From DASZQL01 sp964391865 (GTDB taxonomy: Bacteria > Planctomycetota > Phycisphaerae > Phycisphaerales > UBA1924): 64,000 nucleotides of DNA. The notes below the pieces were generated by a model, which was not told where the DNA came from, ran no database searches, and worked only from the letters and a program-made list of their open reading frames with translations. Made by a program: the position numbers and the translations under genes. Of the stretch, positions 1-7,438 are shown piece after piece. The stretch covers positions 62,001 to 126,000 of the forward strand of contig CAYMNQ010000001.1 of NCBI GenBank assembly GCA_964391865.1, read 5' to 3'. Each line of letters opens with the position of its first letter. Position 1 is the stretch's first letter.

Positions 1-2
1 TC

Positions 3-947
3 GCGCCGAATCTCGCGATCCTCTTCATCACCCGCGCGTTCAACGGCTTCACGGGCGCGAGCATGACCGTCGCCAGCGCGTACATCGCCGACATCACCGC
101 GCCGGACAAGCGCGCCGGCGCCTTCGGCATGATCGGCGCCGCCTTCGGGCTGGGCTTCATCCTCGGCCCGCTGACGGGCGGCATCCTCGGCGAGGTCGAC
201 CTGCGCTTGCCCTTCATCGCCGCCGGCTGCTTCGCACTGATGAACTGGCTCTTCGGACTGTTCGTGCTGCCCGAGTCGCTGCCGCCTGAACGGCGCGCGC
301 CCTTCCGCTGGAAGAAGGCGAACCCGATCGGCGCGCTGGTCGGGCTGGGTCGGTACCCGATGGTCGCGGGGCTGGCCGCCGCGTTTTTCCTGATGAATCT
401 CGCGATGTTCGGGCTGCACGCGACGTGGGTGCTGTACACGTCACACCGCTACGGCTGGTCGCCGCGCGAAGTCGGGATGTCGCTTTTTCTTGTCGGGCTG
501 ACGTCGGCGATCGTGCAGGGCGGGCTGGCGCGGAAGCTGATCCCGATGCTGGGCGAACGCCGCTCGCTGCTGTGGGGAGTGATGCTCGGCTCGGCGGCGT
601 ACATCGGCTACGGAGCCGCGCCGCACGGCTGGGTGATCTACGCGGTCATCGTCGCCGCATCGATCGGGGGCATCGCGCAGCCCGCCGGGCAGGCGATGAT
701 CACCAAAGCGGTGCGCCCCGATGAGCAAGGCGCGATCCAGGGCGCGCTGACCTCGCTGCAGAGCGTCGCCGCCATCATCGGCCCGCTGATCGGCGCGGGG
801 CTGTTCGCGTATGCGATCTCGGAGAACGCGGTCCCGCCGTTCAATCAGCCGGGACTATCGTTCTTCGCTGGGGCGGTGATGTGTGCCGCGGGGTGCGTCA
901 TCGCGGTCGCGGCGACCAGAGAACGGGTGGCACGCACACGGCTCTGA
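3..947 (+). CDS. MFS drug-type antiporter, 5' truncated
   Basis: C-terminal 314 residues of a major facilitator superfamily transporter; the reading frame is open to the first bases of the window, so the start lies upstream. The visible part begins in TM4 and carries the antiporter motif C of TM5 (GFILGPLTGGILG), typical of the DHA1 drug:H+ antiporters such as TetA. Several further hydrophobic helices follow, with a final helix near the C-terminus. The first internal ATG (position 63) falls inside the TM4-TM5 region and is not the start. Substrate cannot be read from sequence; TetA-like resemblance does not prove drug resistance. It converges on the DUF58 gene and ends inside a hairpin. Confidence 0.85.
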   Translation, partial: APNLAILFITRAFNGFTGASMTVASAYIADITAPDKRAGAFGMIGAAFGLGFILGPLTGGILGEVDLRLPFIAAGCFALMNWLFGLFVLPESLPPERRAPFRWKKANPIGALVGLGRYPMVAGLAAAFFLMNLAMFGLHATWVLYTSHRYGWSPREVGMSLFLVGLTSAIVQGGLARKLIPMLGERRSLLWGVMLGSAAYIGYGAAPHGWVIYAVIVAASIGGIAQPAGQAMITKAVRPDEQGAIQGALTSLQSVAAIIGPLIGAGLFAYAISENAVPPFNQPGLSFFAGAVMCAAGCVIAVAATRERVARTRL

Positions 948-957
948 GTGTGCGTGC
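930..957. terminator. Bidirectional hairpin between convergent genes
   Basis: Perfect 10-bp inverted repeat GCACGCACAC / GTGTGCGTGC with an 8-nt loop that contains the MFS stop codon. It lies between the convergent MFS and DUF58 genes. There is no T-tract, so termination is inferred from position and stem strength. Confidence 0.5.
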
Positions 958-968
958 TTCGGCAGCGC

Positions 969-2033
969 CTATCCCAGCGCCCCCGCCTTGCGCAGCCGCC
1001 CGAGCAGCAGTTCCTCGATGCTCGAATCGCTGCGCACGAGCAGGTGGCTCATCTCTCGGGCCGTGCAGTATTGGTGCAGACCGTCGCAGTAGGCGTCGAG
1101 CCGCTCCTTGTAGCGTTTGATGAGCGCCGCGGTCATGGTGACTTCCGCCGCCGCGCCGGTCTCGATGTCGGTGAGGCGCAGGTCGCCCGCGACACCCGCG
1201 GCCATGTCGCGCTCCGGCTCGATCTCCCCCGGCGCGAGCACCTGCAGGCAGTACACATCGAACCCCCCCGCCGCCGCCAGCAGGCGCAGCCCGCGCTCGT
1301 ACCCATCGGCGATCAGAACATCACTGAGAATGATGAGAACTCCGCTGCTGGAACGCTGGCGCGCGATCGCGGCGAGCGCGTCGTTGAAGCCTGTAGTCTT
1401 CCCGGCGCGCGGCGTGGTGTTGCTCGAAGCATGATCGTCTCCACTGTGACTCGACGAAACGCCGACCGCCCCTCTCCCCGGCCCTCTGCCAGAGGGAGAA
1501 GGGAACGGAGCGCCCTCGCCATCGGGCCAGGCGTTCTCGCGCAGGAACTCGACGAACCGGCGCAGATTCCGCCGCCCGCGCTGGTCGGCGAGGTGCGCGA
1601 TCCCCGCGCCCGGCGCGCCGAAGACCGTGAGCGCCACGCGGTTCTGCTTGGTCAGCCCGATCGCGCCGAGCGCCGCCGCAGTGCGCGCCGCGAAGAGCAA
1701 CTTGTCCGGCTCGCCGGCGCGCATCGAGAGCGACGCATCCACTACTACATGGAGCGCCAGGTCTTCCTCTTCGAGGAACAGCTTGATGAACAGCTTGTCG
1801 AGCCGCGCGTAGACGCTCCAGTCGATAAAGCGCGGGTCGTCCCCGGGCACATAGTTGCGGTGATCGTCGAACTCGACCGAGCGCCCCCGCCGCTTGCTCC
1901 GGCGCTCGCCCTGAAGCTTGCCCATGAAGACGCGGAGGCTACGGACATCCAGCCGCGCCAGGCGCGCGAGCAAGCGCGGGTCCAGCAGTTCATCGAAGCT
2001 CTTCGGCCCTGCGCCGGACGTCGAAGCGAGCAC
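969..2033 (-). CDS. DUF58 domain protein
   Basis: 354-aa member of the DUF58 family, which usually travels with MoxR ATPases and vWA proteins. The hallmark block DHRNYVPGDDPRFIDW lies at about residues 55-75, followed by a vWA-like core (VVVDASLSM). GTG at 2033 is preferred because AAAGGA sits 7 nt upstream; a TTG at 2051 is also in frame. An extra stretch at about residues 174-211 is rich in Pro/Gly/Ser/Arg and is encoded by a GC-rich palindromic element, unlike the rest of the protein. No MoxR gene is in view. Function is unknown beyond the family. Confidence 0.85.
   Translation of the reverse strand: MLASTSGAGPKSFDELLDPRLLARLARLDVRSLRVFMGKLQGERRSKRRGRSVEFDDHRNYVPGDDPRFIDWSVYARLDKLFIKLFLEEEDLALHVVVDASLSMRAGEPDKLLFAARTAAALGAIGLTKQNRVALTVFGAPGAGIAHLADQRGRRNLRRFVEFLRENAWPDGEGAPFPSPSGRGPGRGAVGVSSSHSGDDHASSNTTPRAGKTTGFNDALAAIARQRSSSGVLIILSDVLIADGYERGLRLLAAAGGFDVYCLQVLAPGEIEPERDMAAGVAGDLRLTDIETGAAAEVTMTAALIKRYKERLDAYCDGLHQYCTAREMSHLLVRSDSSIEELLLGRLRKAGALG
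1462..1502. repeat. Palindromic repeat inside DUF58 gene
   Basis: On the minus strand the element contains AGGGCCGGGGAGAGGGG preceded by CTCCC. The same 17-nt core occurs at 43884-43900 inside ligA on the other strand. It is translated in frame as PSPSGRGPGRG. Confidence 0.65.
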
Positions 2034-2106
2034 CCGCGTTCCTTTCCGCAACCGCCGGTTCGGTCAGGCATTCCCGGCCGCCGGCACTCGGCGCCGGCCC
2101 GCGCGT

Positions 2107-2116
2107 CGTATAGTAC
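2107..2116. promoter_or_regulatory. Possible divergent -10 element
   Basis: The sequence CGTATAGTACG reads TATAGT on the plus strand (2109-2114) and TACTAT on the minus strand. It lies between the divergent DUF58 gene and the 2189 gene and could serve both. No clear -35 box is seen. Confidence 0.35.
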
Positions 2117-2188
2117 GCGCCCGGCGGGCGCTGCTTCCTGGGAACCCGGTCCGCAGGAATCCAGCTCCCCGCCACCGGAGATCGTCCC

Positions 2189-3037
2189 ATGATGCGTCCG
2201 CCGCTCCGATCGTTCGCCGCCGCCCGCGCCGTGTGCCTGCCGGCGCTGCTGGCGGCGGTGCTCTTCCTCGCCCGCGCCGCGTCGGCCCAGCAGCCCGCCG
2301 TCAGCGACAGCGACCTCCGCCGCGAGAACGACCAACTCAAGCAGCGCGTGGCGCAGCTGGAGACTCAGCTCACCGAAGCCCAGCGCCGCTCGCAGACCTT
2401 GCAAACCGAGGTCGACCGGCTACGCAAACTGATCGCGTCCGGCGGCGCGGGGGGCGGCGGCGCCGATAAGTCCGCCTCCCCCACCACGCCCGGCTCGCCC
2501 GACGCCGAAGGGGAATCCTTCGAGCCCGCGCCGGAGGAGCCGCTCTCGTCGCCCGCTTCGATGTTCAACAAACTCGTGAAGGACTACGAGAACGACATGG
2601 CCCCGATGCCCCGCGAATCGCGCCAGGACCAGCAGCGCTATCTCGCCGAGGCGCGGAAGTGGGCCGCCAAAGCCATCCGCGAGATCAAGGGCAAAGTCGA
2701 CTGGACGATCAGTAACGTCACCGTCACGGGCGAGCAGCGCGGCGAGCGAGAAGTTTCCTTCCAGGTCATCAACCCCGAGAACGGCAAGCCTTACGGCCCC
2801 GTCGTCATCAGCAAGATGCGCGGCGACCTCGCCCAGAAACTCGCCAACCAGCCGCCCGAGAGCCAATGGAAAATCACCGGCATGGCGAACGCGGCTCCGA
2901 AGGTCGTCCCCGAGCGCGACAAGCCCGGCGCGTTCGATAAGCCGCAGAGCTTCATCGGCCCGTATGTGGAATTCGCGTTCGAGTTGAACACGCTGACAGT
3001 GACGGCCATCGGCGGTAAAGCGCCCACCAAGCCGTGA
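2189..3037 (+). CDS. Secreted coiled-coil protein, unknown function
   Basis: 282 aa. An N-terminal signal peptide (hydrophobic core about residues 12-30, cleavage near ARAASAQQ) is followed by a heptad-rich coiled coil (residues 40-75, NDQLKQRVAQLETQL...), a Gly/Ser/Pro-rich linker, and a C-terminal domain of about 170 residues with no recognised signature. It probably acts in the periplasm. The gene abuts the convergent 3D-domain gene with no spacer (stops at 3037 and 3038). An ATG at 2192 would give a product one residue shorter. Confidence 0.7.
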   Translation: MMRPPLRSFAAARAVCLPALLAAVLFLARAASAQQPAVSDSDLRRENDQLKQRVAQLETQLTEAQRRSQTLQTEVDRLRKLIASGGAGGGGADKSASPTTPGSPDAEGESFEPAPEEPLSSPASMFNKLVKDYENDMAPMPRESRQDQQRYLAEARKWAAKAIREIKGKVDWTISNVTVTGEQRGEREVSFQVINPENGKPYGPVVISKMRGDLAQKLANQPPESQWKITGMANAAPKVVPERDKPGAFDKPQSFIGPYVEFAFELNTLTVTAIGGKAPTKP

Positions 3038-3751
3038 TCACCGCCCCGTCGGATACCGCGTCGTCGCCTTCGGCGCGGGCAGGCCGTCGGCGTATTCCCA
3101 CACCGTCACCTGCACGCGCTGACGCCCCCACTTCCGCGCGACGTTATGCGTCGGGAACAGCAGGTCCAGCTTGCGCCCCTTGATCGCCCCGCCCCGGTCC
3201 AGCACGGGAACGACATCGCCGTCCGCGTACCCCGGCACGCTGACCAGCGAGCCGAAGGGCAGAATGCGCGTATCGGCGGCGACCAGTTGCATTGCGTTGG
3301 TGAACACCGAGTGGTTTGTCGCCGTGTACCCGTCGTCCGTGCCGGCGCAAGAACGGGCGTCCGGGCTATAGCCCGTGACGGTCATCCACATGGTCTTCGC
3401 CGGGCGGATCGGGCGGCCGTTGAAGTAGCGAACGTGACCCGCCTCAGGGCGGATCAGATTGTCAGTCTCAGACGGCTCGCTAACCGAGTCTTCACTCTGG
3501 GCAGACTGCGCACCAGCGACGCCTTCGGCTCCGATGGCGTCGGTGTCGCTCGCAAAAATCGATTTCAGCGCCAGGATGCCGTCCGCGGAAGATTGGTCCG
3601 CGCGATCGACGGCGGCAAAGGCCGGGTAGGCATGGTTCCGCTTCAGCCACCACGCCGAACCCGCAACCCCGGCGGCTGCAAAAGCGAAGATCATCGCCTC
3701 GGCGACCAGGGTCACAATCTGAGCACGTCGAGCTGAGGGAGCCACGGTCAT
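3038..3751 (-). CDS. 3D-domain protein (lytic transglycosylase-like)
   Basis: 237 aa with one N-terminal membrane segment (about residues 18-36) and a C-terminal 3D domain (about residues 135-225). The domain starts VTGYSPDARSCAG and contains the family's Asp cluster in DRGGAIKGRKLDLLF followed by WGRQ. The 3D fold is the catalytic core shared with MltA and Rpf/YabE-like cell-wall hydrolases, so an anchored peptidoglycan enzyme is likely. ATG at 3751 is chosen because AGGA stands 8 nt upstream and it places the membrane helix at the N-terminus; the frame stays open to 3943 but that extension looks non-coding. One of the three family Asp positions should be checked by alignment (VVPVLD in place of the usual A.D context). 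Confidence 0.8.
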   Translation of the reverse strand: MTVAPSARRAQIVTLVAEAMIFAFAAAGVAGSAWWLKRNHAYPAFAAVDRADQSSADGILALKSIFASDTDAIGAEGVAGAQSAQSEDSVSEPSETDNLIRPEAGHVRYFNGRPIRPAKTMWMTVTGYSPDARSCAGTDDGYTATNHSVFTNAMQLVAADTRILPFGSLVSVPGYADGDVVPVLDRGGAIKGRKLDLLFPTHNVARKWGRQRVQVTVWEYADGLPAPKATTRYPTGR

Positions 3752-3999
3752 GGTGTCGTCCTGCTCTGAATGATCCACAACCGGATCGGGCCGATCCCCG
3801 GTGTACTTCCGCGAGTGTGGATACCTTGTGAGTCCAAACTTACGGAGGACGCGGCCCCGGGTTGCGGAGCGGCCCTCATGATATTCGTTATGCCACGACT
3901 CCGCCGACCGGTCGAGTCCCAATGGGGCAAAGCACCCAAACATAGTCCTTCTATTCCGACTATCCGGCCTCTAACGGCCCCAGTTTGATTCGGTAGCCG

Positions 4000-4845
4000 A
4001 TGGTTTGGATTCCGTGGCCCATCTGGCCTCTTTTCGGAGCTCCCCTTTTGGACTTGACCCTCTCGATGGCCATCGCACTGCTTGGCACAGGCCTGTTCGC
4101 CGGGCTGTTGGGCGGTCTGGTCGGCCTTGGGGGGGCGATCGTGATGATCCCCCTGTTGGCGCTGATCTTGCGCGGCGGGGCATACGACAACCAGCACCTG
4201 TTCCAAGCCGGCTCGCTGGCGGTGACGTTCGTCGTGGCGGTCCCGGCGGCGATCCGGCACCGGCGCGCCGGGGCGGTTCGATGGGAAGTCGTCAAGTTCA
4301 TGCTCCCGGCCGCACTCGTGGCCATCGCCGCCGGCGTGCTGGTCTCGAACCTCTTTGATGGGCGGGTTCTGCAACGCATCTTCGCATTGTTTCTCGTGTA
4401 CGTCGCGCTGATGAACGTCCGCGCGATGCTCAGCAAGAAGCCAGAACCGCCGGGGGACAGCGCCCCCGTGCCGCCGGCTCGCTCAGCGATTGTGGGCGGC
4501 GGGATGGGGTTCGCCGCTGGACTATTGGGTGTCGGCGGCGGGGTGATCGCGATCCCTCTCTGCCAGTTCATCGCGCGCCTGCCGCTGCGGGCCGCGATCG
4601 CAACGTCCTCCGCCGTCATGGTGTGGACGTCGATCCCCGGCGCGGCGCTGAAGCTCGGCACGTTGCATCAGCACGGTCAGTCGCCGCTCGCGGGCGTGAT
4701 TCTCGCGGCGCTGCTCGCCCCTGGGGCGCTGGTCGGCGGCTACATCGGCGCAGGGCTGACGCACACGCTGCCGCTGAAGGTCGTCCGCGCGATCTTCACC
4801 GTCTTGGTGATCGCCGCCGCCGGTCGGATGGGCGGCGTTTGGTGA
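4000..4845 (+). CDS. TauE/SafE family permease
   Basis: 281-aa integral membrane protein of the sulfite exporter TauE/SafE (DUF81) family. It has two homologous halves, each beginning with a Gly-rich helix: GLFAGLLGGLVGLGGAIVMI near residue 30 and GMGFAAGLLGVGGGVIAIPL near residue 168. About eight membrane helices can be counted. Family members export sulfite, sulfoacetate or other small organic anions; the substrate here is unknown. It stands alone, with no sulfur-metabolism genes adjacent. Confidence 0.88.
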   Translation: MVWIPWPIWPLFGAPLLDLTLSMAIALLGTGLFAGLLGGLVGLGGAIVMIPLLALILRGGAYDNQHLFQAGSLAVTFVVAVPAAIRHRRAGAVRWEVVKFMLPAALVAIAAGVLVSNLFDGRVLQRIFALFLVYVALMNVRAMLSKKPEPPGDSAPVPPARSAIVGGGMGFAAGLLGVGGGVIAIPLCQFIARLPLRAAIATSSAVMVWTSIPGAALKLGTLHQHGQSPLAGVILAALLAPGALVGGYIGAGLTHTLPLKVVRAIFTVLVIAAAGRMGGVW

Positions 4846-4883
4846 TCGGGCGGGAGTTTCGCGCCGTGAGACGAAGTATCCGC

Positions 4884-4903
4884 ATGACGTTGAATTGCGT
4901 CAT
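4884..4903 (+). terminator. Hairpin after TauE gene
   Basis: ATGACG / CGTCAT inverted repeat (6 bp, 8-nt loop) 40 nt past the permease stop. A second hairpin, GAGAGG / CCTCTC, lies at 4948-4964 ahead of the kinase gene. Neither has a T-tract, so a terminator or leader role is only possible. Confidence 0.25.
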
Positions 4904-5036
4904 CGGAGCGGATGGCGCTCAAGCTGCCAAAAGGCATCGCCGATGCTGAGAGGCAACACCTCTCTTGGTGAAAAATCTCAACGTTTGGTTCAGGCGCGCT
5001 CTCGGACCGTCGAAAAAACGGGCCGGAGAATTCAAC

Positions 5037-5882
5037 ATGTTCGTTCCGCGCCCCAGTTCAAGCACACCCCCCGGCTCACGGGATGACCAGCCCCGCTCGG
5101 CGAGCGCCGCGGTGATCTCCGCCGCCACCGAAGCCGAGAGCGCGCTCGAGCTCACCTCCGGGCACTTCCGCACGTTCATCCATGAACTCTCGAACCTAAT
5201 CGAAGGCTCGACCCGCGCGGTGGACCGCGCCCGACGTGAACTGCTGAAAGACAACGCTCCACCCGGCGGCCGCGCATCGGTTGAGTTGCGTTCCGCCGCC
5301 GTCGCGCTGGCGCACATGAGCGAGTTGATCCGCTCGATGTCAAACCCGCGCCTGCGGGCCCGCGCTCCGGAGTTGCTGCCGCCCATGGACCGCCCACGCC
5401 CGATGCACGAGTGCATCGGGCACGCGGTGGACGTGCTGACGCCGCTCGCGGAAGAGCGCGGCGTGACGCTCGTCGTGCGCGCGAGCGACGACCTGCGCAG
5501 CGTGCCCCCACTGCCCCTCTACACCGTGATCTCCAACGGCTTGAAGAACGCGATCGAAGCGAGCGCTCCCGGCGGCACGGTCGAACTCATCGCCGATGCG
5601 CCGCGCGAAGCGGAGGGGCGGGTGCCCGTGCTGAGTCTCGACATCCTCGACGACGGCGCCGGCCCCGACCCGCGCCACGCACGCTCCTACTTCCGCCACG
5701 GCTTCACCACCAAGCCCGCCGGCTCGGGCATCGGCCTCGCGCTCTCGCGCGAGATCGTCAGCGAGTTGGGCGGCCGCATCGAACTCACCCACCGTCGCGA
5801 CGCCGAGGGCCACGCCGCCCGCGGCGGAGCGCTCCAGATCCGAATCCCCCTCAACAGCCCCACGACCGGGCGCGCGCTCTGA
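5037..5882 (+). CDS. Cytoplasmic sensor histidine kinase
   Basis: 281 aa with no membrane helix, hence a soluble kinase. A phospho-acceptor His is seen in FIHELSNLIEGS (near residue 45). The HATPase_c domain follows: N box NGLKNAIEAS, G1 box DDGAG, F box YFRHGFTTK and G2 box GSGIGLALSREIV. ATG at 5037 has GGAG 8 nt upstream; TTG/GTG codons at 4965/4968 are less likely. The regulator gene starts 17 nt downstream, so the two form a two-component pair. No input domain is recognisable at the N-terminus, as in FlrB/NtrB-like kinases that take signals from protein partners. Confidence 0.85.
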   Translation: MFVPRPSSSTPPGSRDDQPRSASAAVISAATEAESALELTSGHFRTFIHELSNLIEGSTRAVDRARRELLKDNAPPGGRASVELRSAAVALAHMSELIRSMSNPRLRARAPELLPPMDRPRPMHECIGHAVDVLTPLAEERGVTLVVRASDDLRSVPPLPLYTVISNGLKNAIEASAPGGTVELIADAPREAEGRVPVLSLDILDDGAGPDPRHARSYFRHGFTTKPAGSGIGLALSREIVSELGGRIELTHRRDAEGHAARGGALQIRIPLNSPTTGRAL

Positions 5883-5899
5883 CCGAACGCAGATTACAC

Positions 5900-7396
5900 A
5901 TGCTCAAACTCGCCGGACATTCTGTTGATCCGACCGACACACCCCCGCCGCGCTTGCTCATCGTCGATGACGACCCGATTGTCGCCGAGTCGCTCGCCGA
6001 ATTCCTCGCCAGCGAGGGCTACGCCGTCTCGAGCTGCTTCAACGCGGACGAAGCGCTCGCCGCGCTCGCCGAAGCGGAGAGCGGCAGCGCCGCGCGCAAG
6101 CCGCGCCCCTTCAACGCCGTGCTGTGCGACAACTCCATGCCCGGCCGCTCGGGCATGGACCTCCTGCCCGAAATCCTGGCGAAGCACCCGTACCTCGTGG
6201 TGCTCATGCTCACGGGCTACGGCACGATCGAATCAGCGGTTCAGGCGCTGCGCCTCGGCGCGGTGGACTACCTCTCAAAGCCGGTGATCGATACCGAGCT
6301 CCGCATGAGCCTCGACCGCGCGCTGCGCCAGCAGGCGCTCCTCGCCGAGAACCGCATGCTCCGCCGGCACCTCGAACAGCGCCACGGGCTGGGCAACATC
6401 GTCGGCACCGACTACCGCATGCAGAAGGCGTACGAACTCATCGAGTCCGTCGCGCCGAGCAAAGCCACCGTGCTGATGACCGGCGAATCCGGCACGGGCA
6501 AGTCGATGATCGCGCGCACGATCCACCAGCTCAGCCCCCGCGCCGCCAAGCCCTACGTCGAAATCCACTGCGGCAGCATCCCGGAAACGCTGCTCGAATC
6601 CGAACTCTTCGGGCATGTCAAAGGCTCCTTCACCGGCGCGCACGCCGACAAGCAGGGCCGCTTCCTCGCCGCCGACGCCGGGACGATTTTCATCGACGAG
6701 ATCAACTCCGCCTCGCCCGCCATGCAGCTCAAGCTGCTGCGCGTGCTGCAGGAGCGCCGCTTCGAGCCGGTCGGAAGCACAGACACGATCGAGGTCGACG
6801 TGCGCGTGGTCCTCGCGACCAACCAGCCCCTCGAACAACTCGTCGCGGAGAAGCAGTTCCGGCAGGACTTGTACTACCGCATCAACGTGGTGAAGATCGA
6901 ACTCCCGCCGCTCCGTGATCGCCCTTCGGACATCCCGCTGCTGGCGCAGCACTTCATCGAGAAGCACAGCGCCGAGCACGGCAAGACCATCGCGGGCATC
7001 ACCTCAGACGCCGTCGAGGCGCTGCGGCACTACTCGTTCCCCGGCAACGTGCGCGAGCTTGAGAACATCATCGAGCGCGCCGTGGTGCTCGGCCGCAGGC
7101 CCACGATCACCAAGGACGATCTCCCGCCGTTCGTGCTGCAGAATTCGAGCGGCATGATGCTCCCCGCGCATGTCCGCGCCGGGCTCGCGGTCGACAACGC
7201 GGTCGACGCCCCCGACACGCCCTGGCAACCAATCCCGCTCGACAAGGCGCTCGAAGAGCCGGAGAAGCGCATCCTGCTCAAGGCGCTCCGCGCCAACGAC
7301 TGGAACCGGCAGGCGACGGCGGATCAACTGCAAATCAACCGCACGACGCTGTACAAGAAGATCAAGGAGTACGGGCTCGACCGCATGGCGGGGTGA
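5900..7396 (+). CDS. NtrC-family sigma-54 response regulator
   Basis: 498 aa in three parts. The receiver domain (residues 14-135) has the acidic pocket (LIVDDDP) and phospho-acceptor Asp in LCDNSMPG. The AAA+ sigma-54 activation domain (about 165-395) has Walker A GESGTGKS and Walker B IFIDEINS. The Fis-type helix-turn-helix lies at the C-terminus (NRQATADQLQINRTTLYKKI). The sigma-54 contact loop reads GSFTGA instead of GAFTGA. Partner of the kinase just upstream; it should activate sigma-54 promoters elsewhere, as no -24/-12 promoter was recognised nearby. The frame continues upstream through the kinase gene, but ATG 5900 is the start of conserved sequence. Confidence 0.92.
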   Translation: MLKLAGHSVDPTDTPPPRLLIVDDDPIVAESLAEFLASEGYAVSSCFNADEALAALAEAESGSAARKPRPFNAVLCDNSMPGRSGMDLLPEILAKHPYLVVLMLTGYGTIESAVQALRLGAVDYLSKPVIDTELRMSLDRALRQQALLAENRMLRRHLEQRHGLGNIVGTDYRMQKAYELIESVAPSKATVLMTGESGTGKSMIARTIHQLSPRAAKPYVEIHCGSIPETLLESELFGHVKGSFTGAHADKQGRFLAADAGTIFIDEINSASPAMQLKLLRVLQERRFEPVGSTDTIEVDVRVVLATNQPLEQLVAEKQFRQDLYYRINVVKIELPPLRDRPSDIPLLAQHFIEKHSAEHGKTIAGITSDAVEALRHYSFPGNVRELENIIERAVVLGRRPTITKDDLPPFVLQNSSGMMLPAHVRAGLAVDNAVDAPDTPWQPIPLDKALEEPEKRILLKALRANDWNRQATADQLQINRTTLYKKIKEYGLDRMAG

Positions 7397-7438
7397 GTTC
7401 GCGCCGACGGCCTCTTGTCAGCCGCGCACCGCGCGGCG

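Noticed and set aside
5411..5899. N-terminal extension of the NtrC regulator over the kinase gene
   Set aside because: The extension is the kinase gene in another frame; conserved receiver sequence begins after ATG 5900.
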